A stretch of 64,000 nt of DNA from Kaistia dalseonensis. Its GTDB lineage: Bacteria; Pseudomonadota; Alphaproteobacteria; Rhizobiales; Kaistiaceae. The DNA lies in NCBI RefSeq assembly GCF_030814715.1, contig NZ_JAUSVO010000003.1, forward strand, positions 558,001 to 622,000, in the 5' to 3' direction. This document shows, in pieces, positions 47,339 through 56,819 of the stretch. Position 1 is the stretch's first letter. The number at the start of each line of letters is the position of its first letter. The translations under genes and the position numbers were made by a program. The notes beneath the pieces were generated by a model. It made no database searches. It had not been told where the DNA came from and was given only the letters and a program-made list of their open reading frames with translations.

Positions 47339-48169
47339 TCAGCTTGGATCGTGACGCCAGCCGAGCATTCGCTCGGCCTTCGCCGAGGAGAAGAAACTCC
47401 GATTGCCGTCGAGATCGCCGCGAATGGGAACATCGGGAAAGAAGCGGGCTGCGAGCTCGCGGCTCGGAACGTCCATCACCGTGTCGGGCGCCACGATGTA
47501 GAACACCTCATGCCCAGTGAAGGGAGCCTCCAGCGCCAGCAGGCAGGCGCGCGAGGCGGCGTCATAAAGCGTGTAGGCCCAGAGATGCTTGGCGAGATCC
47601 TCGCTGGCGCGGCCATAGATCTCGACGGCCTTGGCGCGCTCGTCGGTCACCAGATGAAAGCGCATGCTGGATATGCGTATGCCCTCATAGCGGCGGGCGA
47701 ACATGTCCGCCTGCTGCTCGCAGATCCATTTCGACAGCCCGTAGGGCTCCTCGCTGTAATTGGGGTGCGCCTCGTCGAGCGGCAGATAGTCGAAATGCGC
47801 CGCCCGGCTGAAGGATAGCCCGATCGCGTTGACGCTCGACGCCTGCACGATCCGCATGATGCCGACCTCGACGGCCGCGCGGAGCGCGTTGTAGCTGCCG
47901 ACCACATTGTTGTTGTGAACGATGTGGTCGGGATCGCGCATGGGCGACGGGATCGCCGCCATGTGGATCAAGGCATCGGCGCCGCGAAAAGCTTCGACGA
48001 GGCCTTCATAGTCCCCCATGTCGGCCTGCACGAAACGGAGGTTCTCGCGCGTCTCAGGCTCCGCCGGCGCAACACGGTCGATGGCGATGACACTATGGCC
48101 CTGGCGCAGCGCTTCGGTCGTGATGGCGCCGCCGATCCTGCCGGTGGCTCCGGTAATGGCGATTTTCAT
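47339..48169 (-). CDS. NAD-dependent epimerase/dehydrogenase (uronate-dehydrogenase-like)
   Basis: 276 residues, extended SDR fold. Start ATG 48169 from MKIAITGATGRIGGAITTEAL; a longer open frame reads out of phase inside the next gene. Active site: QASSVNAIGLSF (Ser) and YGLSKWICEQQ (YxxxK). Length and sequence are close to uronate dehydrogenases, which oxidise glucuronate or galacturonate to aldaro-lactones. A ketoreductase role on a hexulosonate is possible. It lies between UxuA-like and ManD-like genes. Confidence 0.78.
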   Translation of the reverse strand: MKIAITGATGRIGGAITTEALRQGHSVIAIDRVAPAEPETRENLRFVQADMGDYEGLVEAFRGADALIHMAAIPSPMRDPDHIVHNNNVVGSYNALRAAVEVGIMRIVQASSVNAIGLSFSRAAHFDYLPLDEAHPNYSEEPYGLSKWICEQQADMFARRYEGIRISSMRFHLVTDERAKAVEIYGRASEDLAKHLWAYTLYDAASRACLLALEAPFTGHEVFYIVAPDTVMDVPSRELAARFFPDVPIRGDLDGNRSFFSSAKAERMLGWRHDPS

Positions 48170-48179
48170 GGCCGGCTTC

Positions 48180-49142
48180 CTATGAGGCGTAGACGGCCTG
48201 GTGCAGGCCGCGAATGTAGCCGATGGCGTAGAGCCGCCCGAAGGCCGAATAGCCGGCCTGATCGTTGCTGTCGCCCTCGACGGTCGGCACATGGTCGGGA
48301 CGCAGCACGCCCTCAAAGCCGATGTCGCGATAGGCCCGCATGCAGGCCAGCATGTCGGTCTTGCCGGCGTCGTGCCATGTCTCCTCGAAGGCTTTCGGCG
48401 TGCCGCGCACATCGCGGAAATGAACGAAGGAGATCTTCTTGCCGAATTTGCGGATCGCGGCCGGCAGATCGTCGGTCATCAGCGTGAAATTGCCCTGGCA
48501 GAGCGTGATCGTGCTCATCGGGCTCGGCACCGTCTCGATGAGGCGCTGGTAATTTTCGATCGAGCGCATGATGCGGCCGACGCCGCGGATCGGCGACAAG
48601 GGCGGATCATCGGGGTGCATCGAAATCTTGACGCTGGCTTTCTCGGCCACCGGCAGCACCTTCTTCAGGAAGTATTCGAGATTGGTCCAGAGCGCCTCTT
48701 CATCGATCGGCGGATTGGCGGTGATGTCGGCCGGGACGTCCTCCAGCTTGAAGCTGGTCACCACCGAGCCGCCGCGCGACGGCGTCGCGAGATTGGTGCG
48801 GACCCAGTTGAAATCGGTCATCCACTCGTAGCACCAGACAGGAACCCCCAGCTTGCCCATATTCTCAATGAGCGTGCAGACCGTCGCGATCTCCTCATCG
48901 CGACCGGGCAGACCACGCTTCGCTTTGTTGAGCGGCGGCCGCGCCTCGATCACGACGAGCTTGAAGCCGTTCTCCTCGTAGCGATCCTTCATGCGCTTGA
49001 GAGGGGCATAGTCCCACGGTGCCTCGCCTTGCAGCAGGTCCTCCGGCGGCAGGCCGCCGACCGCGAGGTCGACGCCCGCCTGCCTGGCGAGCTTCCACAC
49101 CGGCGACGGCGTCGGGCTGATGAATTCGGCAATTTCGAGCAT
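48180..49142 (-). CDS. UxuA-like mannonate dehydratase (TIM-barrel)
   Basis: 320 residues from ATG 49142, which begins MLEIAEFISP; a longer frame to 49184 is less convincing. Xylose-isomerase-like TIM barrel related to UxuA: KISMHPDDPPLSPIRGVGRI near 200, KISFVHFRDVRGT near 250, and RPDHVPT near 285. These keep the His, Cys and Asp metal positions of UxuA. Shorter than E. coli UxuA (about 394), like many alphaproteobacterial homologues. Follows the ATPase by 90 nt. Confidence 0.83.
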   Translation of the reverse strand: MLEIAEFISPTPSPVWKLARQAGVDLAVGGLPPEDLLQGEAPWDYAPLKRMKDRYEENGFKLVVIEARPPLNKAKRGLPGRDEEIATVCTLIENMGKLGVPVWCYEWMTDFNWVRTNLATPSRGGSVVTSFKLEDVPADITANPPIDEEALWTNLEYFLKKVLPVAEKASVKISMHPDDPPLSPIRGVGRIMRSIENYQRLIETVPSPMSTITLCQGNFTLMTDDLPAAIRKFGKKISFVHFRDVRGTPKAFEETWHDAGKTDMLACMRAYRDIGFEGVLRPDHVPTVEGDSNDQAGYSAFGRLYAIGYIRGLHQAVYAS

Positions 49143-49232
49143 GATGGGCAGGTTCCGTATCCAATCCGGCCTTGGGACCGGCATTGATCGACGTGAGAAT
49201 TCGGGAAGATCCGGACGAAGCTTCGAAAGGCC

Positions 49233-50232
49233 TCAGGCAGGAAGCATTTCGGAGAGACGCTCCTTCACGACCTCTGGCTGCTGGTCGTAGAGAAAGCACG
49301 ATGCGGTGTGGCGCCGGCTGATCTCATAGAGCGGCGGCTCGCTGGCGCACTGGTCCATCGCCATCGGACAACGGGAGCGGAAGCGACATCCTTCTCCGCT
49401 GCCACCGCTCGCCTCGCGCGCCTTGATCGGCTGCGCGCCCCAGCGCTGATCGAGGTTCGGCCAGGGGATCGAATCCACGAGCAACTGCGTATAGGGATGG
49501 CGCGGATCCTTGATCACCGCATCGACATCGCCCGCCTCCATCACACCGCCCCGATAGAGCACGATGATCGATTTCGCGATGTGATAGGCCGTGGTCAGGT
49601 CGTGCGTGATGTAGATGATCGAGACGCCATGATCGCGCTGCAGGTTGCGCAGCGTTTCGAGGATCGTCGCCCGAAGCGAGGCATCCACCATCGACACCGG
49701 CTCGTCGGCGATCAGCAGGCGCGGCTTCAGCAACAGCGCGCGCGCGACATTGATGCGCTGGCGCTGCCCGCCGGAGAGCTGATGGGGAAACCGACCCAGA
49801 ATATCCTCCGGCCGCAGACCGACGGCGGTCAGCGCCTCCTCCATCTTGTTGCGGGCATCCGCCCTGGATTTCGCCAGCTTGAAGTGCTTGATCGGCACCG
49901 TCAGAAGATGGTCGACCGTATAGAACGGGTTGAAGACGGCGAACGGATCCTGGAACACCGCCTGCACCTCGCGGCGATAGGCGAGCTTGTCCTCGCCATA
50001 GAGCGTCGAGATGTTGCGGCCGCGATAGATGATGCGGCCGGTCGTGGGCAGGATGAAGCCGAGCAGCAGCATGGCGAGCGTGGTCTTGCCGCTGCCGCTC
50101 TCGCCCGCGACGGTCAGGATGGTCGGCTCGTCCTCCTTGAGCGTCAGCGAGATGTTCCGAAGCGCGATCGTGGCATGGGTGTTGATGAGGCCGCGCGTAT
50201 AGGCCTTGGAGACATTCTCCAGCTGCAAGAGA

Positions 50233-50240
<8 letters not shown>
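49233..50240 (-). CDS. Dpp/Opp-type ABC transporter ATP-binding protein (DppF-like)
   Basis: 335 residues. ATG 50240 is preferred (GGAG 9 nt upstream) to 50258. Walker A GESGSGKTTLA near 45, signature HQLSGGQRQRI, Walker B LLIADEPVSMVD, and a C-terminal oligopeptide-transporter extension with a cysteine cluster (CRFRSRCPMAMDQC), typical of this class and often an iron-sulfur site. Overlaps DppD by 8 nt. The substrate here is more likely an oligosaccharide than a peptide because of the catabolic neighbours. Confidence 0.92.
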
Positions 50241-51276
<1,036 letters not shown>

Positions 51277-51281
51277 TGCCG

Positions 51282-52190
51282 TCACTCCGACCTGCGCACG
51301 CGGGGATTGGCCAGTTCGTCGAGCCCCATATTGATGAGGGCGAGCGAGCCGAGGATCAGGATCATCGCGATCGACGGGATGATCGGCCACCACCACCAGC
51401 CATTAAAGAAGGCGCCCTGGCTCTGGGCAGCCCAGATGATGTTGCCGAGCAGCGGCTCGCGCAGGGGGCCGAGGCCGAGCACGGCGAGATAGAACGAGGC
51501 GAACACGGCGACGAACACCTGGGCCACGAAGGCGGCCGCGATGAACGGCAACAGGCAGGGCAGGATTTCCTTGAAGATGATGCCGAGGTCGCTCACGCCG
51601 GAGAGCTTCGCCACGGCGACGAACTGCCTCTCCTTCATCGTCAGGACCTGCGCGCGGATCACCAGGGTCGGGCCCATCCAGGCCAGCAGCACGACGATCA
51701 GCGCCATGGTGACGATGGTGACGTCGCGCTTGTCGAGCGAGCCCGCAATCACGACCTGGATCAGCAAGACCGGGATCGGCGTCAGGATCTGGCAGATCGT
51801 GCGGATGGAACCGTCGATCCACCGGCCGAAATAGGCCGAGATGAAGCCGAGGAAGACGCCGATCAGTGTCCCGAGCCCACCGGCGAGCACGCCGATAAAG
51901 GCCGTCTGCCACATGCCCACCACCATGGCGGCCAACAGGTCGCGGCCGAAGAAATCCGTGCCGAACGGGTATTTCCAGCTCGGCGGCTTCTTGAGCGCCA
52001 CGGAGAGCGGATAGGCGTTCTTGGTGTTGACCGTGAGCAGGCCGATGACCGTGAAGGCGACCAGCGCGAGAAGGATGATGACGCCGAGCGCGAGGCCCTT
52101 GTTGCGGCGCAGGTAGCGGAGAAAGAGGACCAGGCTGCCCGGCCGTTCGATCGACTTCTCCACGGGGGGTGACAGCGCGACAGTGGACAT
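51282..52190 (-). CDS. Dpp/Opp-type ABC transporter permease (DppC-like)
   Basis: 302 residues with an N-terminal cytoplasmic tail, six helices and the DppC pattern: FGTDFFGRDLLAAMVVGMWQT near 92, then IPVLLIQVVIAGSLDKRD, and the coupling EILPCLLPFIAAAFVAQVF. Located 9 nt after DppB. Confidence 0.92.
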   Translation of the reverse strand: MSTVALSPPVEKSIERPGSLVLFLRYLRRNKGLALGVIILLALVAFTVIGLLTVNTKNAYPLSVALKKPPSWKYPFGTDFFGRDLLAAMVVGMWQTAFIGVLAGGLGTLIGVFLGFISAYFGRWIDGSIRTICQILTPIPVLLIQVVIAGSLDKRDVTIVTMALIVVLLAWMGPTLVIRAQVLTMKERQFVAVAKLSGVSDLGIIFKEILPCLLPFIAAAFVAQVFVAVFASFYLAVLGLGPLREPLLGNIIWAAQSQGAFFNGWWWWPIIPSIAMILILGSLALINMGLDELANPRVRRSE

Positions 52191-52199
52191 GGTGCGCTC

Positions 52200-53198
52200 C
52201 TATGAATGCCGGATTCGAGGGTCGAGCAGCGGCAGGATGAATTCGACGACGGTCATCAGCACGGCGACCGCGATGGTGATGAACAGCACGATCCCGTAGA
52301 TGGTCGGGAAGTCGTTCGAGCGGATCGCGAGATTGAGCATCGTGCCGATGCCCGGCAGGCCGAACAGCCCTTCGACGATGATCGCCGAGGTCACGACTGT
52401 GCCAAGCGCCAGGGCAAAGCCCGTGACCTGCGGCAGCATCGCGTTGCGAACGTAATAGTCGCGGAAGATACGGCCAGCGGTCAGGCCCTTGTGCTCGGCG
52501 AAGTTCACATAGTCCTCGCCCTGGATCGTGATGCCCATGCCGCGCATCGAGAGCACCCAGCCGCCGACCGAGCCGAAGATGAGCGCCAGCGCCGGCAGGA
52601 TCTGATGCCGCATCAGGTCGAAGAAGAAGACCCAGGTCCAGGTCGGCACGACGCCGACCGAATAGGCGCCACCAAGCGGCAGCCATTTGAGGCGGAAGCC
52701 GATGAAGAAGAGCAGCAGGATGCCCATGATCACGGGGGGGACGCCCGTCAGCAGGATGAACGGCGTCGCAAACCCGCGCAGCCATCCCGGCGCGCGCGGC
52801 CAGGCGGAAATGGCGCCGAGCAGATTGCCGATGACGAAGCTCAGGATCGTCGTGACGAGCAGCAGGCCGATCGTCCAGGGCAAAGATTGCGCGATCAGGT
52901 CCGACACGGTCGACGGATAGCGATAGAGCGAATAGCCGAAGTCCAGGCGCACGATATTGCCGAGATAGTGCCAGTATTGCGTCAACAGCGGCTGATCGAG
53001 GCCGAACTGCTGGTTCATGTTGGCAATGATCTTCTCCAGATCTTCGGGCGAGAAACCGCCCGTGCGCGCCAGTTCACCGAACCGCTCGCGCAGTGCGTTG
53101 CGGCTGGACAGGCGTGGAATGAAGAAGACGATTGTCGACGCGGCCCAGATGACGAGGACAAGGAAGACAAGGCGTCGGATGACGAGCTTGAAAGTCAC
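52200..53198 (-). CDS. Dpp/Opp-type ABC transporter permease (DppB-like)
   Basis: 332 residues, six helices. The start FKLVIRRLVFLVLVIWAASTIVFF is the classic DppB first helix. Then LDFGYSLYRYPSTVSDLI near 95, and the EAA-like loop YYVRNAMLPQVTGFALALG near 250 with GLFGLPGIGTMLNLAI. Downstream of the binding-protein gene by 132 nt containing two hairpins. Confidence 0.92.
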   Translation of the reverse strand: MTFKLVIRRLVFLVLVIWAASTIVFFIPRLSSRNALRERFGELARTGGFSPEDLEKIIANMNQQFGLDQPLLTQYWHYLGNIVRLDFGYSLYRYPSTVSDLIAQSLPWTIGLLLVTTILSFVIGNLLGAISAWPRAPGWLRGFATPFILLTGVPPVIMGILLLFFIGFRLKWLPLGGAYSVGVVPTWTWVFFFDLMRHQILPALALIFGSVGGWVLSMRGMGITIQGEDYVNFAEHKGLTAGRIFRDYYVRNAMLPQVTGFALALGTVVTSAIIVEGLFGLPGIGTMLNLAIRSNDFPTIYGIVLFITIAVAVLMTVVEFILPLLDPRIRHS

Positions 53199-53268
53199 GG
53201 CGATGTTCCTGACGTCTCTTGCTGTTTCGGCAAGTCCCGCCGCATGGGCGCGTCTTGCCGTCGGGGAT

Positions 53269-53293
53269 GGTGCGCGCCGATGGAGCGCGCACC
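53269..53293 (-). terminator. Intercistronic hairpin between binding protein and permease
   Basis: GGTGCGCGC / GCGCGCACC, a perfect 9-bp stem with a 7-nt loop, 38 nt after the binding-protein stop. A second stem, CGGCAAG / CTTGCCG (53228-53260, 19-nt loop), follows. No U-tract. This would favour high binding-protein and lower transporter expression. Confidence 0.55.
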
Positions 53294-53330
53294 CTCTCTC
53301 GCAAGCGGATTGCTTGCTTTCGCGGACGGA

Positions 53331-55130
53331 CTATTGAGCGCCCGTCGGCTGCAGCGAGACAATCACCGGCAGGCCGGTATGAGCCCAGAACGCGCCGTTC
53401 GTGCCCGAAGCGACGTTCGTGGAGCTCGGCCAGTTCTTCCAGTAGTGGTTGTTGTAGGGGATGCGGTGCAGCCACTGGATCACCGGAACGTCGATGACGT
53501 CGCGCCAGTAGATGCCCATGGCCTTGGCGGCCCCTTCCTGGAACTTGGGATCGTCCGAACCAAGCGGCGAGATCTCGTCCAGGATCTTGTCGAACTCCTC
53601 GTTCTTGTAGCGCGAGAAGCGGTTGTTGCCGGCGGCGGAGCCGATCGAATTGCTGTACTTGCCGTGGAAGAGGTTCAGCGCCTCGAACGGGTCGTACAGG
53701 CTGGCGCCATGGCCGAACATGTAGAGGCCGGCCTTGCCGTCCACCATGTTCTGATAGGCATCGGTGCCGAAGTTCACATTGGCATCGAAGCCAGCCTGGC
53801 GCAGCATTTCAGCGAGCACCGGGGCGATATCGCCATGGATGTTCTCGAAGGCCTGGATCGTGGCATCGAACGTCTTGCCGTCCTTCTCCCACAGGCCGTC
53901 GCTGTTCTTGGTGAAGCCGGCCTCGGTCATGAGCTTGGCGCTCTCTTCGAGGTCGAACTTGCCCGGCTCGTACTTCGCCGCCTCAGCCTTCACCGCGTCC
54001 GAATCCGCGAACTTCTGCAGGTTCGGATAGAGCGGGAAAGGATAGATGGTGGCGATCTTGGCGCCGTCGTAGAGGACTTCGTCGATCTTGTCCCGGTCGA
54101 TGGCGAGGCTGATCGCCTTGCGCACGCGCACGTCGTTATAGGGCGGGAGCTGATCGTTCATCCAGAGCGAGTTCGGCCACCAGTCGAGATAGCCATAGGG
54201 CGACTCGGTACCGGTCCAGGACTGGATATCCTTGTTCTGCTCAAGGATGTTGCCAATGATCTGGGCGCGCATGTCGACCGACGAGTCGAACTCGTTGTTC
54301 ACGAGCCGCTGGGCAACCGTGTCCATCGGCTGGTTGAGGACATTGACCACCACGACCCGCTTGACCGCGGGCTCGGGCGAGCGTCCAGCCTTCACGCCCC
54401 ACCAGTCGGGGCGCAGATCCATGATCTTCTGGTTGGCGTTCCAGGCGACGATGTCATAGGGGCCGGAATGCGGCATCTGGTCGAGGCCGACGGCCTTGGT
54501 CGGATCGGCCTGGGCCGCTTCCCAATGCTCCGGCACGATCGGCAGGCCGGTATCGAACTTCTCCGTCAGCACCTCGAACTTGAAGCGCGGCGCGGGCTGC
54601 TTGAACTTCACTTCGACCGTCAGGTCGTCCTTCGCGGTGACGCTCTCGACGAACTGCTGGAAATGGGCGTGATAGGGCAGCGTCTCGCGCTGCATCTGCC
54701 CTTCGAACGTATAGACGACGTCCTTGGAGGTGACCGGCTTGCCGTCGCTCCACTTCGCGTCCTTGTTCAGCTTGATCTCGAGCGAGGTGAAATCCGGGCT
54801 CGTATATTCCATGCTGTCGGCGAGCCAGGGAATGTACTCGCCCTTGAAGATGGCGAAATACATCAATGGCTCGAACAGGAGGTTGTTGCCCTCCTGGTGC
54901 GTATAACCCGGCAAAACCCATGGATTGGTCGTGCCCATGGACGTGCCACCGGCAACGCCCCATCCGAGAACGAGTGTCTCGTTGCGCGGGACGACCGGCA
55001 GAGCGCCCTTCGGCGCGATTTCCTGCGCGGCCGGCAGGCCAGCCCCGCCACTTTGCGCGAACGAAGCCACCGGCGTCAGCATGGTCGCAGCGACCAGCAT
55101 CGCGCCTGCAATACTCTTTAGATTGACCAT
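53331..55130 (-). CDS. Family-5 ABC transporter substrate-binding protein
   Basis: 599 residues with a Sec signal peptide (MVNLKSIAGAMLVAAT..., ASFA before QSGG near 25). Family-5 (DppA/OppA class) fold: ATG 55130 after GGGAGGAG; NNLLFEPLMYF near 82, AKWSDGKPVTSKDVVYTFEG near 125, RKAISLAIDRDKIDEVLYDG near 335. It is longer than typical DppA (about 535). Oligosaccharide-binding members of this family also tend to be long. First gene of the ten-gene sugar-acid operon, so the bound ligand is probably a uronate- or aldonate-containing glycoside. Confidence 0.9.
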   Translation of the reverse strand: MVNLKSIAGAMLVAATMLTPVASFAQSGGAGLPAAQEIAPKGALPVVPRNETLVLGWGVAGGTSMGTTNPWVLPGYTHQEGNNLLFEPLMYFAIFKGEYIPWLADSMEYTSPDFTSLEIKLNKDAKWSDGKPVTSKDVVYTFEGQMQRETLPYHAHFQQFVESVTAKDDLTVEVKFKQPAPRFKFEVLTEKFDTGLPIVPEHWEAAQADPTKAVGLDQMPHSGPYDIVAWNANQKIMDLRPDWWGVKAGRSPEPAVKRVVVVNVLNQPMDTVAQRLVNNEFDSSVDMRAQIIGNILEQNKDIQSWTGTESPYGYLDWWPNSLWMNDQLPPYNDVRVRKAISLAIDRDKIDEVLYDGAKIATIYPFPLYPNLQKFADSDAVKAEAAKYEPGKFDLEESAKLMTEAGFTKNSDGLWEKDGKTFDATIQAFENIHGDIAPVLAEMLRQAGFDANVNFGTDAYQNMVDGKAGLYMFGHGASLYDPFEALNLFHGKYSNSIGSAAGNNRFSRYKNEEFDKILDEISPLGSDDPKFQEGAAKAMGIYWRDVIDVPVIQWLHRIPYNNHYWKNWPSSTNVASGTNGAFWAHTGLPVIVSLQPTGAQ

Positions 55131-55413
55131 ATGACAGATCTCCTCCCTTTACTGTCGAATGGAACAAAGTCTTATTCTGACTTCGAATTAGCTCTTCCTG
55201 CTCCTTCTTCGAAAGCTCAACCAGATAACGGTTAATCGCACGAAATCACCGGCCTTGTTTATCTATATTTCCGATGCGTCGCGAAACCGCCCAAACCAGA
55301 GCCCAAGCCCCCCCTAAGCAGACCCGACGCGCCATCGCCGATTCCTCGGTCGACGATGAACGCGTCCCATGCCGTCGCCACCTCCAAGCCCAAGCAACAG
55401 ACACGACAAATCA

Positions 55414-55431
55414 ATCAACACTAACGTTGAT
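55414..55431. promoter_or_regulatory. Inverted repeat (operator candidate)
   Basis: ATCAAC and GTTGAT separated by ACTAAC, a perfect 6-6-6 repeat in the AT-rich control region. The binding protein is unknown. Confidence 0.4.
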
Positions 55432-55506
55432 AATTACCATGATAGCGATTTTCCGATGAATCGACCATAATAGATCGAATTTCATCTGCATCCTCCCGTT
55501 GCGGTA

Positions 55507-55536
55507 TTGCAAATTTCTCAAGCAACCCGCTATTAT
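55507..55536 (+). promoter_or_regulatory. Candidate promoter of the UxuA-like gene
   Basis: TTGCAA (55507-55512), 18-nt spacer, TATTAT (55531-55536). Transcription would begin near 55543, giving a leader of about 220 nt before the ATG at 55763. Confidence 0.42.
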
Positions 55537-55555
55537 ATATTATAACCTTAGCGTT

Positions 55556-55573
55556 AAGTCAGTTTAACGACTT
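55556..55573. promoter_or_regulatory. Inverted repeat just downstream of the promoter
   Basis: AAGTC and GACTT flanking an 8-nt AGTTTAAC centre, which would straddle the early transcribed region. Next to it, TGGTCAACCG (55573-55582) is one base away from the FadR/FCD GntR pattern TNGTNNACNA. Either could be a repressor site. Confidence 0.4.
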
Positions 55574-55762
55574 GGTCAACCGCGAACCCTCCATTTTCGG
55601 GCCGAATTTCGTGTGCCAGATCACTTTTCCGGCGGGTTCGTTTCGGCGAGCGCCGGCGTGGCGAAAGCCAGACAGAATCATCGTTTCCAGGCCCTCGCCC
55701 GACCGCTCAACACGTGTCGGGTCATAGGCCCAACCAATCGCAATCAAGAGGAGGAAGAAGCC

Positions 55763-56809
55763 ATGTCCGAAGCCGCCATGCGGGTCGCCGTGGGCCAGTT
55801 TCACGACCTGACGGACGAGAAGCTCCGTTTCGCCGCGCAGATCGGCGTCACGGGGATCCAGATGAACAATCCGAGCCTGCCCGGCGATACCCATTGGGAA
55901 GAGGCCGATATCCGCAAGCTGGTCGACAAGATCGAGGCGGCCGGCCTCATCTTCGAGGCAATCGAAAACGTCCCCACCCATTTCTACAACAAGGCCATGC
56001 TGGGCCTGCCGGGCCGCGACGAGCAGATCGAGAATTACTGCCGGACCGTGCGCAACATTGGACGGGCGGGCGTGCCGATCCTCGGCCTGCATTTCATGCC
56101 GAATTCGGTCTGGCGCACCGAGCGCCGCGCGCCTGGCCGCGGCGGCGCCGGCAATACACGCTTCGAGATGGCCAAGGTCGAGGGCACGACGAAGGATGAC
56201 TGGCGCCGCTTCATGCCGACCACGCTCGGCCGCCCTGATTCCATGCCGGTCTTCGACGAAGAGGACGACATCATCACCGCCGACATGATGTGGTCGAACT
56301 ACACTTACTTCATGGACGCCGTGCTGCCGGTCGCGGAGGAAGCCGGCGTGAAGATCGCCCTCCATCCCGATGATCCGCCCGTGCCGATGCTGGGCGGCGT
56401 CGCCCGCATCTTCAAGGAGCCGACCGATTTCAAGCGTGCCTATGCGCGCTATGCGAACAGCCCGTCCTGGGGTCTCGACCTCTGCCTTGGCTGCTGCTCG
56501 GAAATGCCGGGCGGCGCCGACAATGTGCGAGACCTGATCACCTTCTTCGCGCCGAAGGGCCGGATCTTCTACATCCATTTCCGCGACGTGCAGGGCACGG
56601 TTCCCGACTTCATCGAATGCTTCATCGGCGAAGGCAATTTCGACCCGGCGGAGGTCATGACGCTGCTGAAGGCGAACGGCTTCTCCGGCTTCCTGCTCGA
56701 CGACCACGTTCCGCACATGGACGACGACACCGACTGGAACCATCGCGGGCGCGCCCATGCGATCGGCTACATGCAAGGCTTGCTGCGCATGGCCGAACGC
56801 GCGGCCTGA
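55763..56809 (+). CDS. UxuA-like mannonate dehydratase (second copy)
   Basis: 348 residues. ATG 55763 follows GAGGAGGAAGAAGCC, a strong site; the longer frame to 55613 is leader sequence. Same TIM-barrel family as the protein at 48.2-49.1 kb: KIALHPDDPPVPMLGGVARIF near 198, FYIHFRDVQGT near 270, and LDDHVPHMDDD near 312. The two copies differ in length and in the metal-site surroundings (CLGCCSEM here, CQGNFTLM there), suggesting different substrates. Monocistronic, converging with the enolase gene 10 nt downstream. Confidence 0.83.
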   Translation: MSEAAMRVAVGQFHDLTDEKLRFAAQIGVTGIQMNNPSLPGDTHWEEADIRKLVDKIEAAGLIFEAIENVPTHFYNKAMLGLPGRDEQIENYCRTVRNIGRAGVPILGLHFMPNSVWRTERRAPGRGGAGNTRFEMAKVEGTTKDDWRRFMPTTLGRPDSMPVFDEEDDIITADMMWSNYTYFMDAVLPVAEEAGVKIALHPDDPPVPMLGGVARIFKEPTDFKRAYARYANSPSWGLDLCLGCCSEMPGGADNVRDLITFFAPKGRIFYIHFRDVQGTVPDFIECFIGEGNFDPAEVMTLLKANGFSGFLLDDHVPHMDDDTDWNHRGRAHAIGYMQGLLRMAERAA

Positions 56810-56819
56810 GGCGCTGCCG

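Larger units (their letters stand above)
55131..55762. other. Divergent control region of the sugar-acid locus
   Basis: 632 bases with no supportable gene, AT-rich at 55410-55560. It separates the - strand importer operon from the + strand UxuA-like gene. It contains two inverted repeats and a plausible + strand promoter, listed separately. A small frame at 55274-55459 is not gene-like. Confidence 0.65.

Noticed and set aside
52206-55121. A 971-codon open frame on the + strand
   Set aside because: It lies exactly antisense to the permease and binding-protein genes, is rich in Arg, Asp and His with no domain, and is a by-product of high GC.
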